DNA from: Peribacillus frigoritolerans
GTDB lineage: Bacteria > Bacillota > Bacilli > Bacillales > Bacillaceae
Direction: 5' to 3'
DNA: 64,000 nt
Assembly: GCF_004358755.1 (NCBI RefSeq)
Contig: NZ_SMZY01000001.1
Location: forward strand, 1,054,001-1,118,000
Both the position numbers and the translations under genes were made by a program. Of the stretch, positions 10,883 through 19,556 are shown one piece after another; the stretch's first letter is position 1, and each line of letters opens with the position of its first letter. A model generated the notes under the pieces. It had not been told where the DNA came from, searched no databases, and saw only the letters and a program-made list of their open reading frames with translations.

Positions 10883-11040
10883 CTGTATGAGTCTTTTGAA
10901 TCTGGAATGGCGGCTGTAAAATGGAACCGCCCACCCTGTATGAGGACAAAAATCCAGAATGTTGATATTAAAGTGGAATTTAAGGTGCTGTATGAGGACA
11001 AAAATGCAGAATAGCTGCTGTAAAATGGAATCAGAGCCCA
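10883..11040. repeat. About 52-bp imperfect tandem repeat, three units
   Basis: Units begin with CTGTATGAG at 10883, 10936 and 10988. Each carries a GACAAAAAT-CAGAAT-like core and an A-rich TGGAA segment. There is no coding potential. The stretch between odhB and the next gene otherwise holds only a terminator, a dispersed repeat fragment and another terminator. Confidence 0.7.
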
Positions 11041-11055
11041 TGAACCTTAAGGGGT

Positions 11056-11145
11056 TTGCAGCGGATAAACATGACTCCTGCGGGAAATAGAGCGAAGTGG
11101 GAGGCTCACACCGGACCGCAGAAAGGAACGGACAACATTTATCAT
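11056..11145. repeat. Truncated copy of dispersed fold-back repeat
   Basis: GCAGCGGATAAAC followed by TGACTCCTGCGGGAAATAG and, after a deletion, GAAAGGAACGGAC matches the longer copy at 45698-45848. It lacks much of the central section. Confidence 0.65.
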
Positions 11146-11176
11146 TTTCTTTGCGGAAAACAGTCTGTAAAAAAAC

Positions 11177-11207
11177 AAAAACGAGCATCTAAAGCGATGC
11201 TCGTTTT
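11177..11207 (-). terminator. Terminator of the Old Yellow Enzyme gene
   Basis: AACGAGCATC and GATGCTCGTT form a perfect stem with a 6-base loop. A and T tracts on both sides make it potentially bidirectional. Confidence 0.8.
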
Positions 11208-11217
11208 CATATTATCT

Positions 11218-12354
11218 TCAGTCTTTAACAGGGAACCAGCCAGGCGTATGAATGATCGCCTGCCATAATGGATCAGGCACGACCAGGCGGGACTGGGCAT
11301 TTTTATCGAGTTTTGTCTCAATTTCATTTTCCCGGCCTTCGGCAATTTTCTGCACCCAATCAGGATCGATGATCAATTCACGTCCAAGAGCTATAAGGGG
11401 AACTCCGGTGCTCATCGCTTTCATGGCGTCATCTGGTGTATAGATCGATCCAACACCAATCAGCGGTAATTTATCGGCAACACGTTCTTGAATAATTTCA
11501 AGGCGAGAGCGAGTATCATCGATTCCGCGTCTTGGAGCTGACCAATATTCCATCAGGGAGATATGCAGATAATCCAAGTCTTTTTCAGTAAGCGCATCAA
11601 CAAGCGCCAGCGTATCTTCCATCGTAATTCCCGGTGTTTCCGGCTCCTCAGGTGAAAAACGGTAACCGACGAGAAATTCATTTGTCCCATATTGATCAAC
11701 CGTCTTTTTCACCTCATCAACAACTGCTAGAGGGAAAGCAAGTCTTTTTTCAAGACTTCCTCCAAACTCATCTTCGCGGCGGTTTGAATGAGGCGAGACG
11801 AATTGCTGAATTAAATAGGTATTTGCACCGTGTATTTCAACACCGTCAAAGCCAGCTTCAATTGCACGGCGGGCTGATTCACCGAAGTCTTTGATAATGC
11901 TGTTTATTTCTTTAATTGTCAGCGCGCGCGGCACCGGTGCTTCCCCAGAGGGATGCCCCTGTTCAGCAGCCACTGCACTGGCACTGACTACATCACCATT
12001 TGGAACTAGTTCTGCAGGAACCATGCGTCCGCCATGGAAAATCTGGAGAATCGCTTTAGCACCTTGATCCTTTATTGCTGAAGCAAGCTTTCGCAGGGAA
12101 GGAATCATCTCATCGGAATCACTTCCAAATTCGCCGGGGAATCCTTTGCCGCTCGGCGTCACATAGGCACATGCTGTAATAACCATGCCAGCTCCGCTTG
12201 AACGGCGGCTATAATAAGCAGTTTCTGCTTCTGTTACGGTTCCATCATTATTTGATGAAAAATTTGTCATCGGCGCCATAACGACACGGTTCTTTAATTG
12301 TATACCGTTTTTAAATTCGAATGGCTGAAATAACGGTTGATAGTTTGAATTCAT
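11218..12354 (-). CDS. NADH:flavin oxidoreductase (Old Yellow Enzyme family)
   Basis: This FMN-dependent ene-reductase of 378 residues has a TIM-barrel fold. Recognisable elements are the N-terminal FKNGIQLKNRVVMAPMT, the substrate/flavin segment GFDGVEIHGAN (His-x-x-Asn pair near residue 173) and SPHSNRREDEFGGS. It resembles B. subtilis YqiG. Members reduce activated C=C bonds or nitro compounds with NAD(P)H; the physiological substrate is unknown. A GGAGG site precedes the ATG at 12354. It is transcribed alone, ending at the hairpin at 11177-11207. Confidence 0.9.
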   Translation of the reverse strand: MNSNYQPLFQPFEFKNGIQLKNRVVMAPMTNFSSNNDGTVTEAETAYYSRRSSGAGMVITACAYVTPSGKGFPGEFGSDSDEMIPSLRKLASAIKDQGAKAILQIFHGGRMVPAELVPNGDVVSASAVAAEQGHPSGEAPVPRALTIKEINSIIKDFGESARRAIEAGFDGVEIHGANTYLIQQFVSPHSNRREDEFGGSLEKRLAFPLAVVDEVKKTVDQYGTNEFLVGYRFSPEEPETPGITMEDTLALVDALTEKDLDYLHISLMEYWSAPRRGIDDTRSRLEIIQERVADKLPLIGVGSIYTPDDAMKAMSTGVPLIALGRELIIDPDWVQKIAEGRENEIETKLDKNAQSRLVVPDPLWQAIIHTPGWFPVKD

Positions 12355-12488
12355 AATTCTCGACCTCCGTATTTATATGTACCTTTACATGATACTGTCT
12401 TGTTTTAAAAGTTGCACTAAATATGCTCATTATAATTTGTTTAATCTTTTCAAATCATTCATGATAGAAGATATGGAGCGTGAATACG

Positions 12489-13532
12489 ATGGTGAAAATT
12501 GAAGCAGATGTGATGCAGGGGCGCGGAAGTTATTATGACCTTGGTTTCAAACAGGGAAAATTCCACAAAGATTCTAAACTCTTTCAAAATCACCGGAAAA
12601 GAAGAATAAAATCAATCAAATCTTATCAATCGGAACTGAAAGCGGCTCAGAGTCTGTATGAACAGTTCGCACCAGGATTATGGATGGAACTGGAGGGCTT
12701 GTCTGAAGGATTGGACTGGCCGCTTGAAGATGTTGTCCATGAGTACAGCGGGTATCAGGCAGATTGGAAAAAATCAGGATGCAGTGCTCTCATGCAAAAC
12801 GGCTACTATGCCAGAAACTACGACTATCATCCGAAAACATACGAAGGCCGTTTCTTGATATGGCAGCCTGAAAACGCTTATGCGAGCATCGGTTTCGCAA
12901 CAAGAATGATCGGACGGATTGACGGCATGAATGAAAAAGGGCTTGTCATTGGCTACCATTTTGTGAATCGGCTAAAACCTGGAGACGGGTTTATTTGCTG
13001 CAGCATTGCTAGATTTATCCTGGACACATGCAAAACGACTGCCGAAGCCATTCTGAAACTAAAAGAAATTCCTCACCGGCACGCGTTTAATTATTCTCTT
13101 TACGATGCATCAGGACATGCAGCCATAGCAGAAGCATCGAGCAAGGGAGTTTCTATTACATCAAAAGCTCAAATGGCGTGCACAAATCATTTTGAGAGTC
13201 CCTTTAAACTGAGCGAAAACCGTCATCATTTAGTGGAAACTCATTCCAGGAAGAATCAGCTTTCAGAAGTATTCAATCCTGATTTTTCAGCATCAGATGC
13301 TTTTGCTTTCTTTAACAGCACAAGCAGTTCGATTTTCAAAAAAGAATATCAGAATTGGTCAGGAACCCTTCATACTGCGGTTTATCTGCCAAAAACACTT
13401 CAGGTGATGATCGGAGTTGGAGGTGACAGTCTGCCGGTAGTCTTTTCATTTAAAGAGTGGCTGAAAGGAAAAGACAGCTACGTGAAAAAAATAAGAGGAA
13501 CACTTGAAACAGATATTGAACTTCCGTTTTAA
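12489..13532 (+). CDS. C45-family Ntn hydrolase (penicillin acyltransferase-like)
   Basis: This 347-residue protein resembles acyl-CoA:6-aminopenicillanate acyltransferase and related C45 peptidases. The feature to note is Gly-Cys at residues 97-98 in KKSGCSAL. In this family the precursor cleaves itself before that cysteine, which becomes the N-terminal nucleophile. The following YARNYDYHP segment is also typical. The start at 12489 is chosen because GGAG lies 10 bases upstream; a GTG at 12480 is too close to it. Bacillus relatives are of unknown substrate, possibly acyl-amino acid or lactam amide hydrolysis. The gene is monocistronic. Confidence 0.8.
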   Translation: MVKIEADVMQGRGSYYDLGFKQGKFHKDSKLFQNHRKRRIKSIKSYQSELKAAQSLYEQFAPGLWMELEGLSEGLDWPLEDVVHEYSGYQADWKKSGCSALMQNGYYARNYDYHPKTYEGRFLIWQPENAYASIGFATRMIGRIDGMNEKGLVIGYHFVNRLKPGDGFICCSIARFILDTCKTTAEAILKLKEIPHRHAFNYSLYDASGHAAIAEASSKGVSITSKAQMACTNHFESPFKLSENRHHLVETHSRKNQLSEVFNPDFSASDAFAFFNSTSSSIFKKEYQNWSGTLHTAVYLPKTLQVMIGVGGDSLPVVFSFKEWLKGKDSYVKKIRGTLETDIELPF

Positions 13533-13601
13533 AGAAAACGTTTGATTTCGAGTGCCCTTAGGGTACAGGATTATAGAGTAAAGAAAGTTGGGGGAGTGTA
13601 T

Positions 13602-14381
13602 ATGCAGCAAGTAATAGACATGATGAACCAGAATGAGCGCCTGCTATTTGAGAAATGGGAAAGAAACGTCGAAAGTCCGCAATTTGTCGATTCAGATGAA
13701 AAGCAAAAACTATTTGATATGATTTTCAGCATCATCAGCAGATCAGATGAAAAATCCGCTGATTATTTGAGAGAATGGTATGAGAGATATTTTAAGCAGG
13801 ATGATTCCTTAACGTATCTTGTCAAATCGGTTCAGCAGTTCAGAAGATCTCTCATTGAACTTGCCCTCTCACATGAGAATTCCGCTTTCGTTGTAAATGA
13901 CTTATATAAGAGCGTGGACAAATGGTTTGATCCCATCATTGCAGATTTAGTCAGTGACTGTTCAAATTCATGGAACGAAGAATTCCGTAAGCAGCAGCAT
14001 ATTGTAAAAGAACTGACAGCTCCAATGATCCCAATCTCAACAGACATATGCATCCTGCCCCTGATCGGCAACATTAATGATGAAAGGGCTCAGGTTATTA
14101 AAGAAAATCTCCTGATCGGTGTCGAACATTATAAATGCAATTATATATTTATTGATATTACCGGCGTCCCTGTTGTGGATACATTTGTTGCCAATCATTT
14201 GATGCAGGCATCTGAAGCCGTGCAATTGCTTGGTACAAACTGCATCATTGTAGGCATTCGCCCCGAAATTGCCCAAACTCTGATCAACCTTGGGATATCG
14301 ATGGATAATATCCAAACCTTCTCTAATCTTCATACAGGGATTCAATATGTAACGATGAAGGGAAAAAAAGAACAGCGATGA
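13602..14381 (+). CDS. RsbR-type STAS stress-sensor paralogue
   Basis: This 259-residue protein has a helical N-terminal sensor region of the non-heme globin type (residues 1-140) and a C-terminal STAS domain (150-255). RsbR paralogues form the stressosome with RsbS and control sigma-B through RsbT. The STAS domain keeps DITGVPVVDT, whose final Thr matches the first RsbT-phosphorylated Thr of RsbRA. The position of the second Thr appears as Val in IIVGIRPEIA. GGGGGAG precedes the ATG at 13602. It is a single gene whose terminator overlaps the stop codon. Confidence 0.85.
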   Translation: MQQVIDMMNQNERLLFEKWERNVESPQFVDSDEKQKLFDMIFSIISRSDEKSADYLREWYERYFKQDDSLTYLVKSVQQFRRSLIELALSHENSAFVVNDLYKSVDKWFDPIIADLVSDCSNSWNEEFRKQQHIVKELTAPMIPISTDICILPLIGNINDERAQVIKENLLIGVEHYKCNYIFIDITGVPVVDTFVANHLMQASEAVQLLGTNCIIVGIRPEIAQTLINLGISMDNIQTFSNLHTGIQYVTMKGKKEQR

Positions 14382-14402
14382 TGATCGCTGTTCTTTTTTT
14401 TG
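14369..14402 (+). terminator. Terminator overlapping the stop of the RsbR-like gene
   Basis: AAGAACAGCGAT and ATCGCTGTTCTT form a stem with a 4-base loop, followed by a long T run. Confidence 0.85.
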
Positions 14403-14566
14403 CAGTCTAAAGTTTACATAATATTATTATGAATTAAAACTAATGAAATTCTTTTTAAACTTCTGCTTTTCTGCCGTCATACCTAGCTTTTTTTGCCATA
14501 GAGAACAGGGAATTTCCTATTTTTGTAGAATAGGGTAAGAGAATCTTTTAAAAAGGAGTGTCGTTT

Positions 14567-16354
14567 ATGATTACTTTTCAAAAGCCGGATGTCGAGCAGT
14601 TTTTAAAGGTGCTGACGATTCAGGACTTTACGGTTTCTCCAGATAAAAAACAGCTGGTGTTCAGTACAAATATCGGCGGACATTTTAACTTATGGGCGAT
14701 GGATTTGCCGAATCAGTATCCTTACCCATTAACATCCATTAATCAAGCATGCGACAGTCTTCTATATAATAAAAAATCAAATTTTATTCTGGCAGGCTTT
14801 GATCAGGACGGCGATGAAAATTCTCAGCTTTATGCGCTTTCACCAAAAGGCGGTTCCCAGGTAGCGGTGCGGTATGAAAAAGGGGAACGTCACATGTTTC
14901 CGTTCTTTTCGAAAAATGGTGAATCGCTGTATTATACATCCACTAAAGATGGCCACGATGCCTATCTTGCAGCTTATCGCTATAATCTTTCGGATGAATC
15001 AGAAGAAATTCTAATAGAGGGGACGGATACATCAGTCTATCTGATGGCCGTTTCACCTGAAGAGAAAAGCTTTGTTTACTCTAAAAACTACGGCAATACT
15101 TCTTCGTTATTATTTGTCAAAATAGATGGGGAAGATGTTCTGGCAACACCTGAAAGTGATCAGCAATTTACACAAAGCGATCCAGTATATACGTCTGAGC
15201 AGGAGATCTATTTTATTACAAACTATGAATCAGACTTTTCCTATTTGGCAAAATTTGATTTGGCCAAGCGTGAGTTTTCTAAGGTGCTGGAACTGAAAGG
15301 GAAAGATGCAAGTGCACTGAAATATGATGATACTCTGCAAAAAATTTATGTGATAGCGGCTAAAGGGGTAAAAGACGAATTGGTTTCATATGATTTGGCC
15401 GACCAGTCTTCAGAAAACCTTGAAATTCCGGTTGACCGTGTCAACAAAATGGAAGTGACAGAAGCTGGAGAGCTGTTCATTCTCGGTCAATCAGCAACTA
15501 TCCCATTAAATATTTTCACAAGAACCCCTTCGCACAGCTGGGAGCAGATCACGAATCATGGGGTTACCGGGATGAGACCGGAAGATTTAGTAGAACCGGA
15601 AACCGTTACATATGCGTCTTTTGACGGAATGGAGATTGAAGCTTCCTTGTATAGAGCTCATGCTGGAACACGCAACGGGCATATGATTATCTGGCCCCAT
15701 GGCGGTCCGCAGGCTGCAGAAACAAACTCATTCAGGGCTCTTTTTCAGTTTTTGCTGAATTGCGGCTACAGTATTTTTACACCTAACTTCAGAGGATCTG
15801 CCCGTTACGGGCTTTCATTCATGAAAATGGTTGAGGGAGAATGGGGGAATGGTCCGCGCCATGACATGATAGCGGGAATTGACTGGCTGATTGAACAAGG
15901 AATTGCCGATAAAGAGAAGATTTTCTTAATGGGCGGAAGCTTTGGAGGGTATATGGCCCTTCTTCTTCACGGTCGCCATTCTGAATACTTCAAAGCGGTG
16001 GTTGATATTTTTGGACCGAGCGATCTTTTCTCGTTTATTAACAGTGTACCGGAATTTTGGAAGTCTGCGATGGATCAGTGGGTAGGAAACCCTGAACGTG
16101 ACCGCGAAAAACTGATTGATTTTTCTCCAATCACGCATCTAGATGGTATGACAAAACCGATGCTTGTGATTCAGGGGGCAAACGATCCGCGTGTCGTTAA
16201 AGCAGAATCTGATAAAATTGTTGAAGCCCTGAGACAAAAGGGCCGTTCGGTAGACTACATGGTGTTGGAAGACGAGGGACACGGCTTTACAAAAAAAGAG
16301 AATGAAATTCTTGTATATCGCGCAATCGCTGATTTTTTCAATCAGTACCTATAA
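14567..16354 (+). CDS. S9-family prolyl oligopeptidase-like serine peptidase
   Basis: This 595-residue protein has a beta-propeller N-terminal part (about 1-340) and an alpha/beta-hydrolase catalytic domain. The catalytic triad is visible: Ser near 458 in GGSFGGY, Asp near 540 in GANDPRV, and His near 572 in DEGHGF. The oxyanion region is WPHGGP near 380. The family includes acylaminoacyl peptidases and YuxL-like proteins that act on short peptides. There is no signal peptide, so it is cytoplasmic. AAAGGAG precedes the ATG at 14567. An SDR gene follows after 14 bases, probably in the same transcript. Confidence 0.9.
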   Translation: MITFQKPDVEQFLKVLTIQDFTVSPDKKQLVFSTNIGGHFNLWAMDLPNQYPYPLTSINQACDSLLYNKKSNFILAGFDQDGDENSQLYALSPKGGSQVAVRYEKGERHMFPFFSKNGESLYYTSTKDGHDAYLAAYRYNLSDESEEILIEGTDTSVYLMAVSPEEKSFVYSKNYGNTSSLLFVKIDGEDVLATPESDQQFTQSDPVYTSEQEIYFITNYESDFSYLAKFDLAKREFSKVLELKGKDASALKYDDTLQKIYVIAAKGVKDELVSYDLADQSSENLEIPVDRVNKMEVTEAGELFILGQSATIPLNIFTRTPSHSWEQITNHGVTGMRPEDLVEPETVTYASFDGMEIEASLYRAHAGTRNGHMIIWPHGGPQAAETNSFRALFQFLLNCGYSIFTPNFRGSARYGLSFMKMVEGEWGNGPRHDMIAGIDWLIEQGIADKEKIFLMGGSFGGYMALLLHGRHSEYFKAVVDIFGPSDLFSFINSVPEFWKSAMDQWVGNPERDREKLIDFSPITHLDGMTKPMLVIQGANDPRVVKAESDKIVEALRQKGRSVDYMVLEDEGHGFTKKENEILVYRAIADFFNQYL

Positions 16355-16368
16355 GAGAAGGTGAATAA

Positions 16369-17139
16369 ATGAACAGCAGGAAAATTGCCATCGTAACGGG
16401 AGCAAGCAGACTGAAAGGAATTGGAGCAGCCATCTGCCTCGAGCTTGCTGAAGCCGGAACAGATCTATTTTTTACTTACTACCGGCCGTACGATGCAGAG
16501 CAGCCTTGGGGATCTAAACATGAAGAAGCTGAAAGGCTTGAGTCTCAGATTGCAGCCTTTGGAGTGCGCTCGTCAAGTATGGAGCTTGATTTAACAAATA
16601 CAGAATCTTTCCGCGTTTTATTTGATCAAGTAGAGAAAAAGCTTGGAGAACCGTCCATTCTTATAAATAATGCAGCATACTCTGCTGAAAATAATTTTGA
16701 AACGCTGACATCTGAAAACCTCGATCTTCATTATTTTGTGAATGTCCGGGCACCGCTTATGTTAAGTGCCGAATTTGCAAAACGGTTTCAGCAGGGACGG
16801 GGAGGAAGAATTATTCATATGACATCCGGCCAATCGCAAGGACCAATGCCTGGTGAGCTTGCATATGCGGCAACAAAAGCTTGTATTCCTGATATGACAA
16901 AGACGCTTGCAGCAGAAATGGGCTATAAAGGCATCACGGTAAATGCAGTGAATCCCGGTCCTACAGATACAGGGTGGATGACAGATGACTTAAAAGCAGT
17001 GCTTGTTAAAAAATTTCCAATGAACCGAATCGGGCAGCCTGAAGATGCTGCCCGGATTATTTCTTTCCTTGCAAGTGATGCAGGTGAATGGATTACCGGC
17101 CAGACAATCCATTCTGAGGGCGGATTTTTAAGGTCCTGA
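16369..17139 (+). CDS. SDR family oxidoreductase
   Basis: This classical short-chain dehydrogenase/reductase has 256 residues. The nucleotide-binding motif is TGASRLKGIG, which has a two-residue insertion relative to the usual TGxxxGIG. NNAA lies near residue 100, and a Ser-Tyr-Lys site is formed by the MTSGQSQ region and YAATKA near residue 165. It resembles 3-oxoacyl-ACP reductase-like enzymes; the substrate is unknown. It follows the S9 peptidase by 14 bases and precedes the Eis-like acetyltransferase by 67 bases. Confidence 0.85.
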   Translation: MNSRKIAIVTGASRLKGIGAAICLELAEAGTDLFFTYYRPYDAEQPWGSKHEEAERLESQIAAFGVRSSSMELDLTNTESFRVLFDQVEKKLGEPSILINNAAYSAENNFETLTSENLDLHYFVNVRAPLMLSAEFAKRFQQGRGGRIIHMTSGQSQGPMPGELAYAATKACIPDMTKTLAAEMGYKGITVNAVNPGPTDTGWMTDDLKAVLVKKFPMNRIGQPEDAARIISFLASDAGEWITGQTIHSEGGFLRS

Positions 17140-17206
17140 ATAATTAGATGCCGGGCAGATTTATACAAAACAACAAAACGGAATGGTATAAAGGGAAGGG
17201 ATCTAT

Positions 17207-18364
17207 ATGACTGTAATCAGACTGACAAAAGAACGATATCGCGAAGCAATGAACCTATCAGAATATGCGTTTCAATATAAAGTCCCTGAAGAAAAGGTTG
17301 AAAATAGACTGCAGACGATGGAAAAGCATCATCAGTTATTCGGGATCCTAGAAGGGGAGGAGCTTGCTGCAAAGCTTCATTTGCTGCCGCTTGAAGTATA
17401 CCTTGGTGAAACGAAATGGAAAATGGGCGGCATAGCGGGTGTGGCCACTTATCCTGAATACCGCCGAAGCGGGTATGTGAAAGAAATGATTACCTTTCTC
17501 CTTGAATACATGAGAAAAGAGAACTTCAGTGTTTCCATGCTTCACCCATTTTCTGTGCCATTTTACCGGAAATATGGGTGGGAGCTGTTCAGCAGCAGTC
17601 TCAAAGCTTCTTTAAAATCAGAGGATCTAGTCATGAAAAAACAAATGCCCGGAAAAATTAGACGCTATCAAAAGGAAACACATCCTTCTGAAATCAGAGA
17701 AATATATGATGAATTTGCCATGCGATTCTCAGGCATGCTCGTCCGTGAAACGTCCTGGTGGAAAGAGTCCATTTTCGATGATCAGACTGCAGCTGTTTAT
17801 TATAACGAGGCAGGAGAAGCAAAGGGCTATATGCTCTATGAAGTGAAAAATGACAAAATGACAGTTGAAGAGTTTGTTCCTTTAACATCTGAAGCAAGAA
17901 TCGGCTTGTGGAATTTCATCTGCCAGCATGACTCTATGATTAAAGAACTTGAGGTGTCTACATACGAGAGCGACCCATTATTTTTTTCACTGAATGAACC
18001 AAGAATTAAAGCGGAAGTGAAACCTTATTTTATGGCGCGAATCGTTGATGCGGAAAGCTTTTTGAAAAATTATGAATTCGAGTGGCCGGAGGATGATTCA
18101 GAACTGATCATTCATATAAAAGATCAGCATGCTCCATGGAATAATGGAACATTTAAAATGAAGAACAAAGAAGTCATCAAAATTAGCGGATCAGAGGCTG
18201 ACGGACTGACGCTCGACATTAATACTCTGTCAGCCGCTTTGTTTGGCTATAAAAGGCCTGCTGATTTATATGAAATCGGCCATATTGAAGGTGAGGAAGA
18301 AGCAGTAAACATAATGGAAGCATTGATTCCGTCAAGAAAAGCATTTTTTTACGACTTTTTTTAA
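17207..18364 (+). CDS. Eis-like GNAT N-acetyltransferase
   Basis: The 385-residue length and layout match the Eis family. An N-terminal GNAT fold carries the acetyl-CoA loop GVATYPEYRRSGY (about residues 77-90), then come a second degenerate GNAT fold and a C-terminal SCP2-like domain. Eis enzymes acetylate amines, including aminoglycosides in mycobacteria; the Bacillus members have unproven substrates. AAGGGAAGGG serves as the ribosome site for the ATG at 17207. A hairpin terminator follows at 18430. Confidence 0.87.
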   Translation: MTVIRLTKERYREAMNLSEYAFQYKVPEEKVENRLQTMEKHHQLFGILEGEELAAKLHLLPLEVYLGETKWKMGGIAGVATYPEYRRSGYVKEMITFLLEYMRKENFSVSMLHPFSVPFYRKYGWELFSSSLKASLKSEDLVMKKQMPGKIRRYQKETHPSEIREIYDEFAMRFSGMLVRETSWWKESIFDDQTAAVYYNEAGEAKGYMLYEVKNDKMTVEEFVPLTSEARIGLWNFICQHDSMIKELEVSTYESDPLFFSLNEPRIKAEVKPYFMARIVDAESFLKNYEFEWPEDDSELIIHIKDQHAPWNNGTFKMKNKEVIKISGSEADGLTLDINTLSAALFGYKRPADLYEIGHIEGEEEAVNIMEALIPSRKAFFYDFF

Positions 18365-18429
18365 TGAAGAAAGTGCTGCGACATGCTAGCTTCTTTCAGA
18401 AGTGCAAAAGGTAAGACACATATTATTTT

Positions 18430-18466
18430 GCACACCATTGTACAGACTAAATGGTGTGCTTTTTTA
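18430..18466 (+). terminator. Terminator after eis-like gene
   Basis: GCACACCATT and AATGGTGTGC form a 10-bp stem followed by T6. The rest of the gap to 18707 holds nothing recognisable. Confidence 0.8.
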
Positions 18467-18707
18467 CATGAATAAGTCAATAAGGATTTTGGCTATTTAT
18501 GTTTATATGAAAAGAAGAGTTAGTCTGGGGCAGGACCTTGGAGGAATTGATTTTCTTTCTTTCAGTTAAAGGACCAGAACGTTTTTAATAAAATTGGATC
18601 ATAGTGAAAATTGTGAAGGCTTTCACTTAAATAAATGGGGCAAATTAGCATAATCAGAAATATTAAAACAAATAGAGGTTGGCTGCTAGAACCAAACTGA
18701 TAATATA

Positions 18708-19190
18708 CTAATATAAATTGTACTCTCCACTCTGCTGTTCACTTCCAGCAGGAATCGGAACTCCCATAGTTCCCAAAGATTCTTTTGCTTGATTTAAATA
18801 GGATTCTGCTTGTTCTTGCCACTTGATAATGATTTTAATGAATGGTTTAAACTCAGTACTTGCATTTTCCTCCATCGTTCTTAATCCTTCACGTACATAT
18901 TTATCTTGATTTTCAGCATTTTTATACAAGCCGCCAGTGTTTCTACAATGGATTGCTGTTGCTCGCCATTTACTAGTCTCTGGGATGAACCTACTGCTGT
19001 AACGCAGGTGATAGTAAGCAGGCACTAGATGATTATGCATCTCGAGATTCCCTTTTAAATCTTTGGTTTTTGGTATATGGAAAAGTTCAGAGCTCATAGC
19101 ACATACCATTTCCTCAGCATATAAACTTTGGCGTAACAAATTTAATATATGTCCCCAGTTGTTAACTCGATAAAAATAGTAAGGCTGCAT
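18708..19190 (-). CDS. Hypothetical protein, 160 aa
   Basis: I do not recognise this protein. It has a proper ribosome site (AAAGGAGATG) before the ATG at 19190 and is predicted to be mainly helical, with no signal peptide or membrane segment. It contains several His, Glu and Tyr residues, and its C-terminal part (residues 95-140) looks like an amphipathic helix pair. It sits alone in a low-GC-looking stretch next to the divergent DUF2935 gene, and no function can be inferred. The start and length are supported by the ribosome site. Confidence 0.6.
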   Translation of the reverse strand: MQPYYFYRVNNWGHILNLLRQSLYAEEMVCAMSSELFHIPKTKDLKGNLEMHNHLVPAYYHLRYSSRFIPETSKWRATAIHCRNTGGLYKNAENQDKYVREGLRTMEENASTEFKPFIKIIIKWQEQAESYLNQAKESLGTMGVPIPAGSEQQSGEYNLY

Positions 19191-19482
19191 ATAAACATCT
19201 CCTTTTTAAAGAAAAATGGAACCCCCATCCCCATATTATGATTAAGGATCGGAATTAATGTAAATGTATTACCTGGCAGTAGAAAGGCCTTTTTCTTAAG
19301 CGTCACGGAACTCTGAATAAGGAGGTAAGCCTTTTATTTAATGGAAGAGGTAGCTTTACAGAAGAAAATCCCTTATATAAAGAGCCTTTTTATTGACCGG
19401 ATTTGCTAACTCACACATCTAATTAAAATTAGTAAGAATATGGACAACAAAACAAATATATATTTAGTCAGGAGTGAGTAAA

Positions 19483-19493
19483 GGGGGGGGGGG
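19483..19493. repeat. Homopolymeric G tract of 11 bases
   Basis: The tract lies at the 5' end of the DUF2935 gene. One extra G would place the GTG at 19474 in frame with the coding region; with 11 G that frame stops at about 19538. It may instead act as a ribosome binding site for a CTG start at 19500, or be a sequencing error. Confidence 0.6.
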
Positions 19494-19556
19494 ATTTCTC
19501 TGGTTAGCTCAATCGTTGCAAGGTCGCTGGATGAAATAAAATTTTGGTCAAGAATT

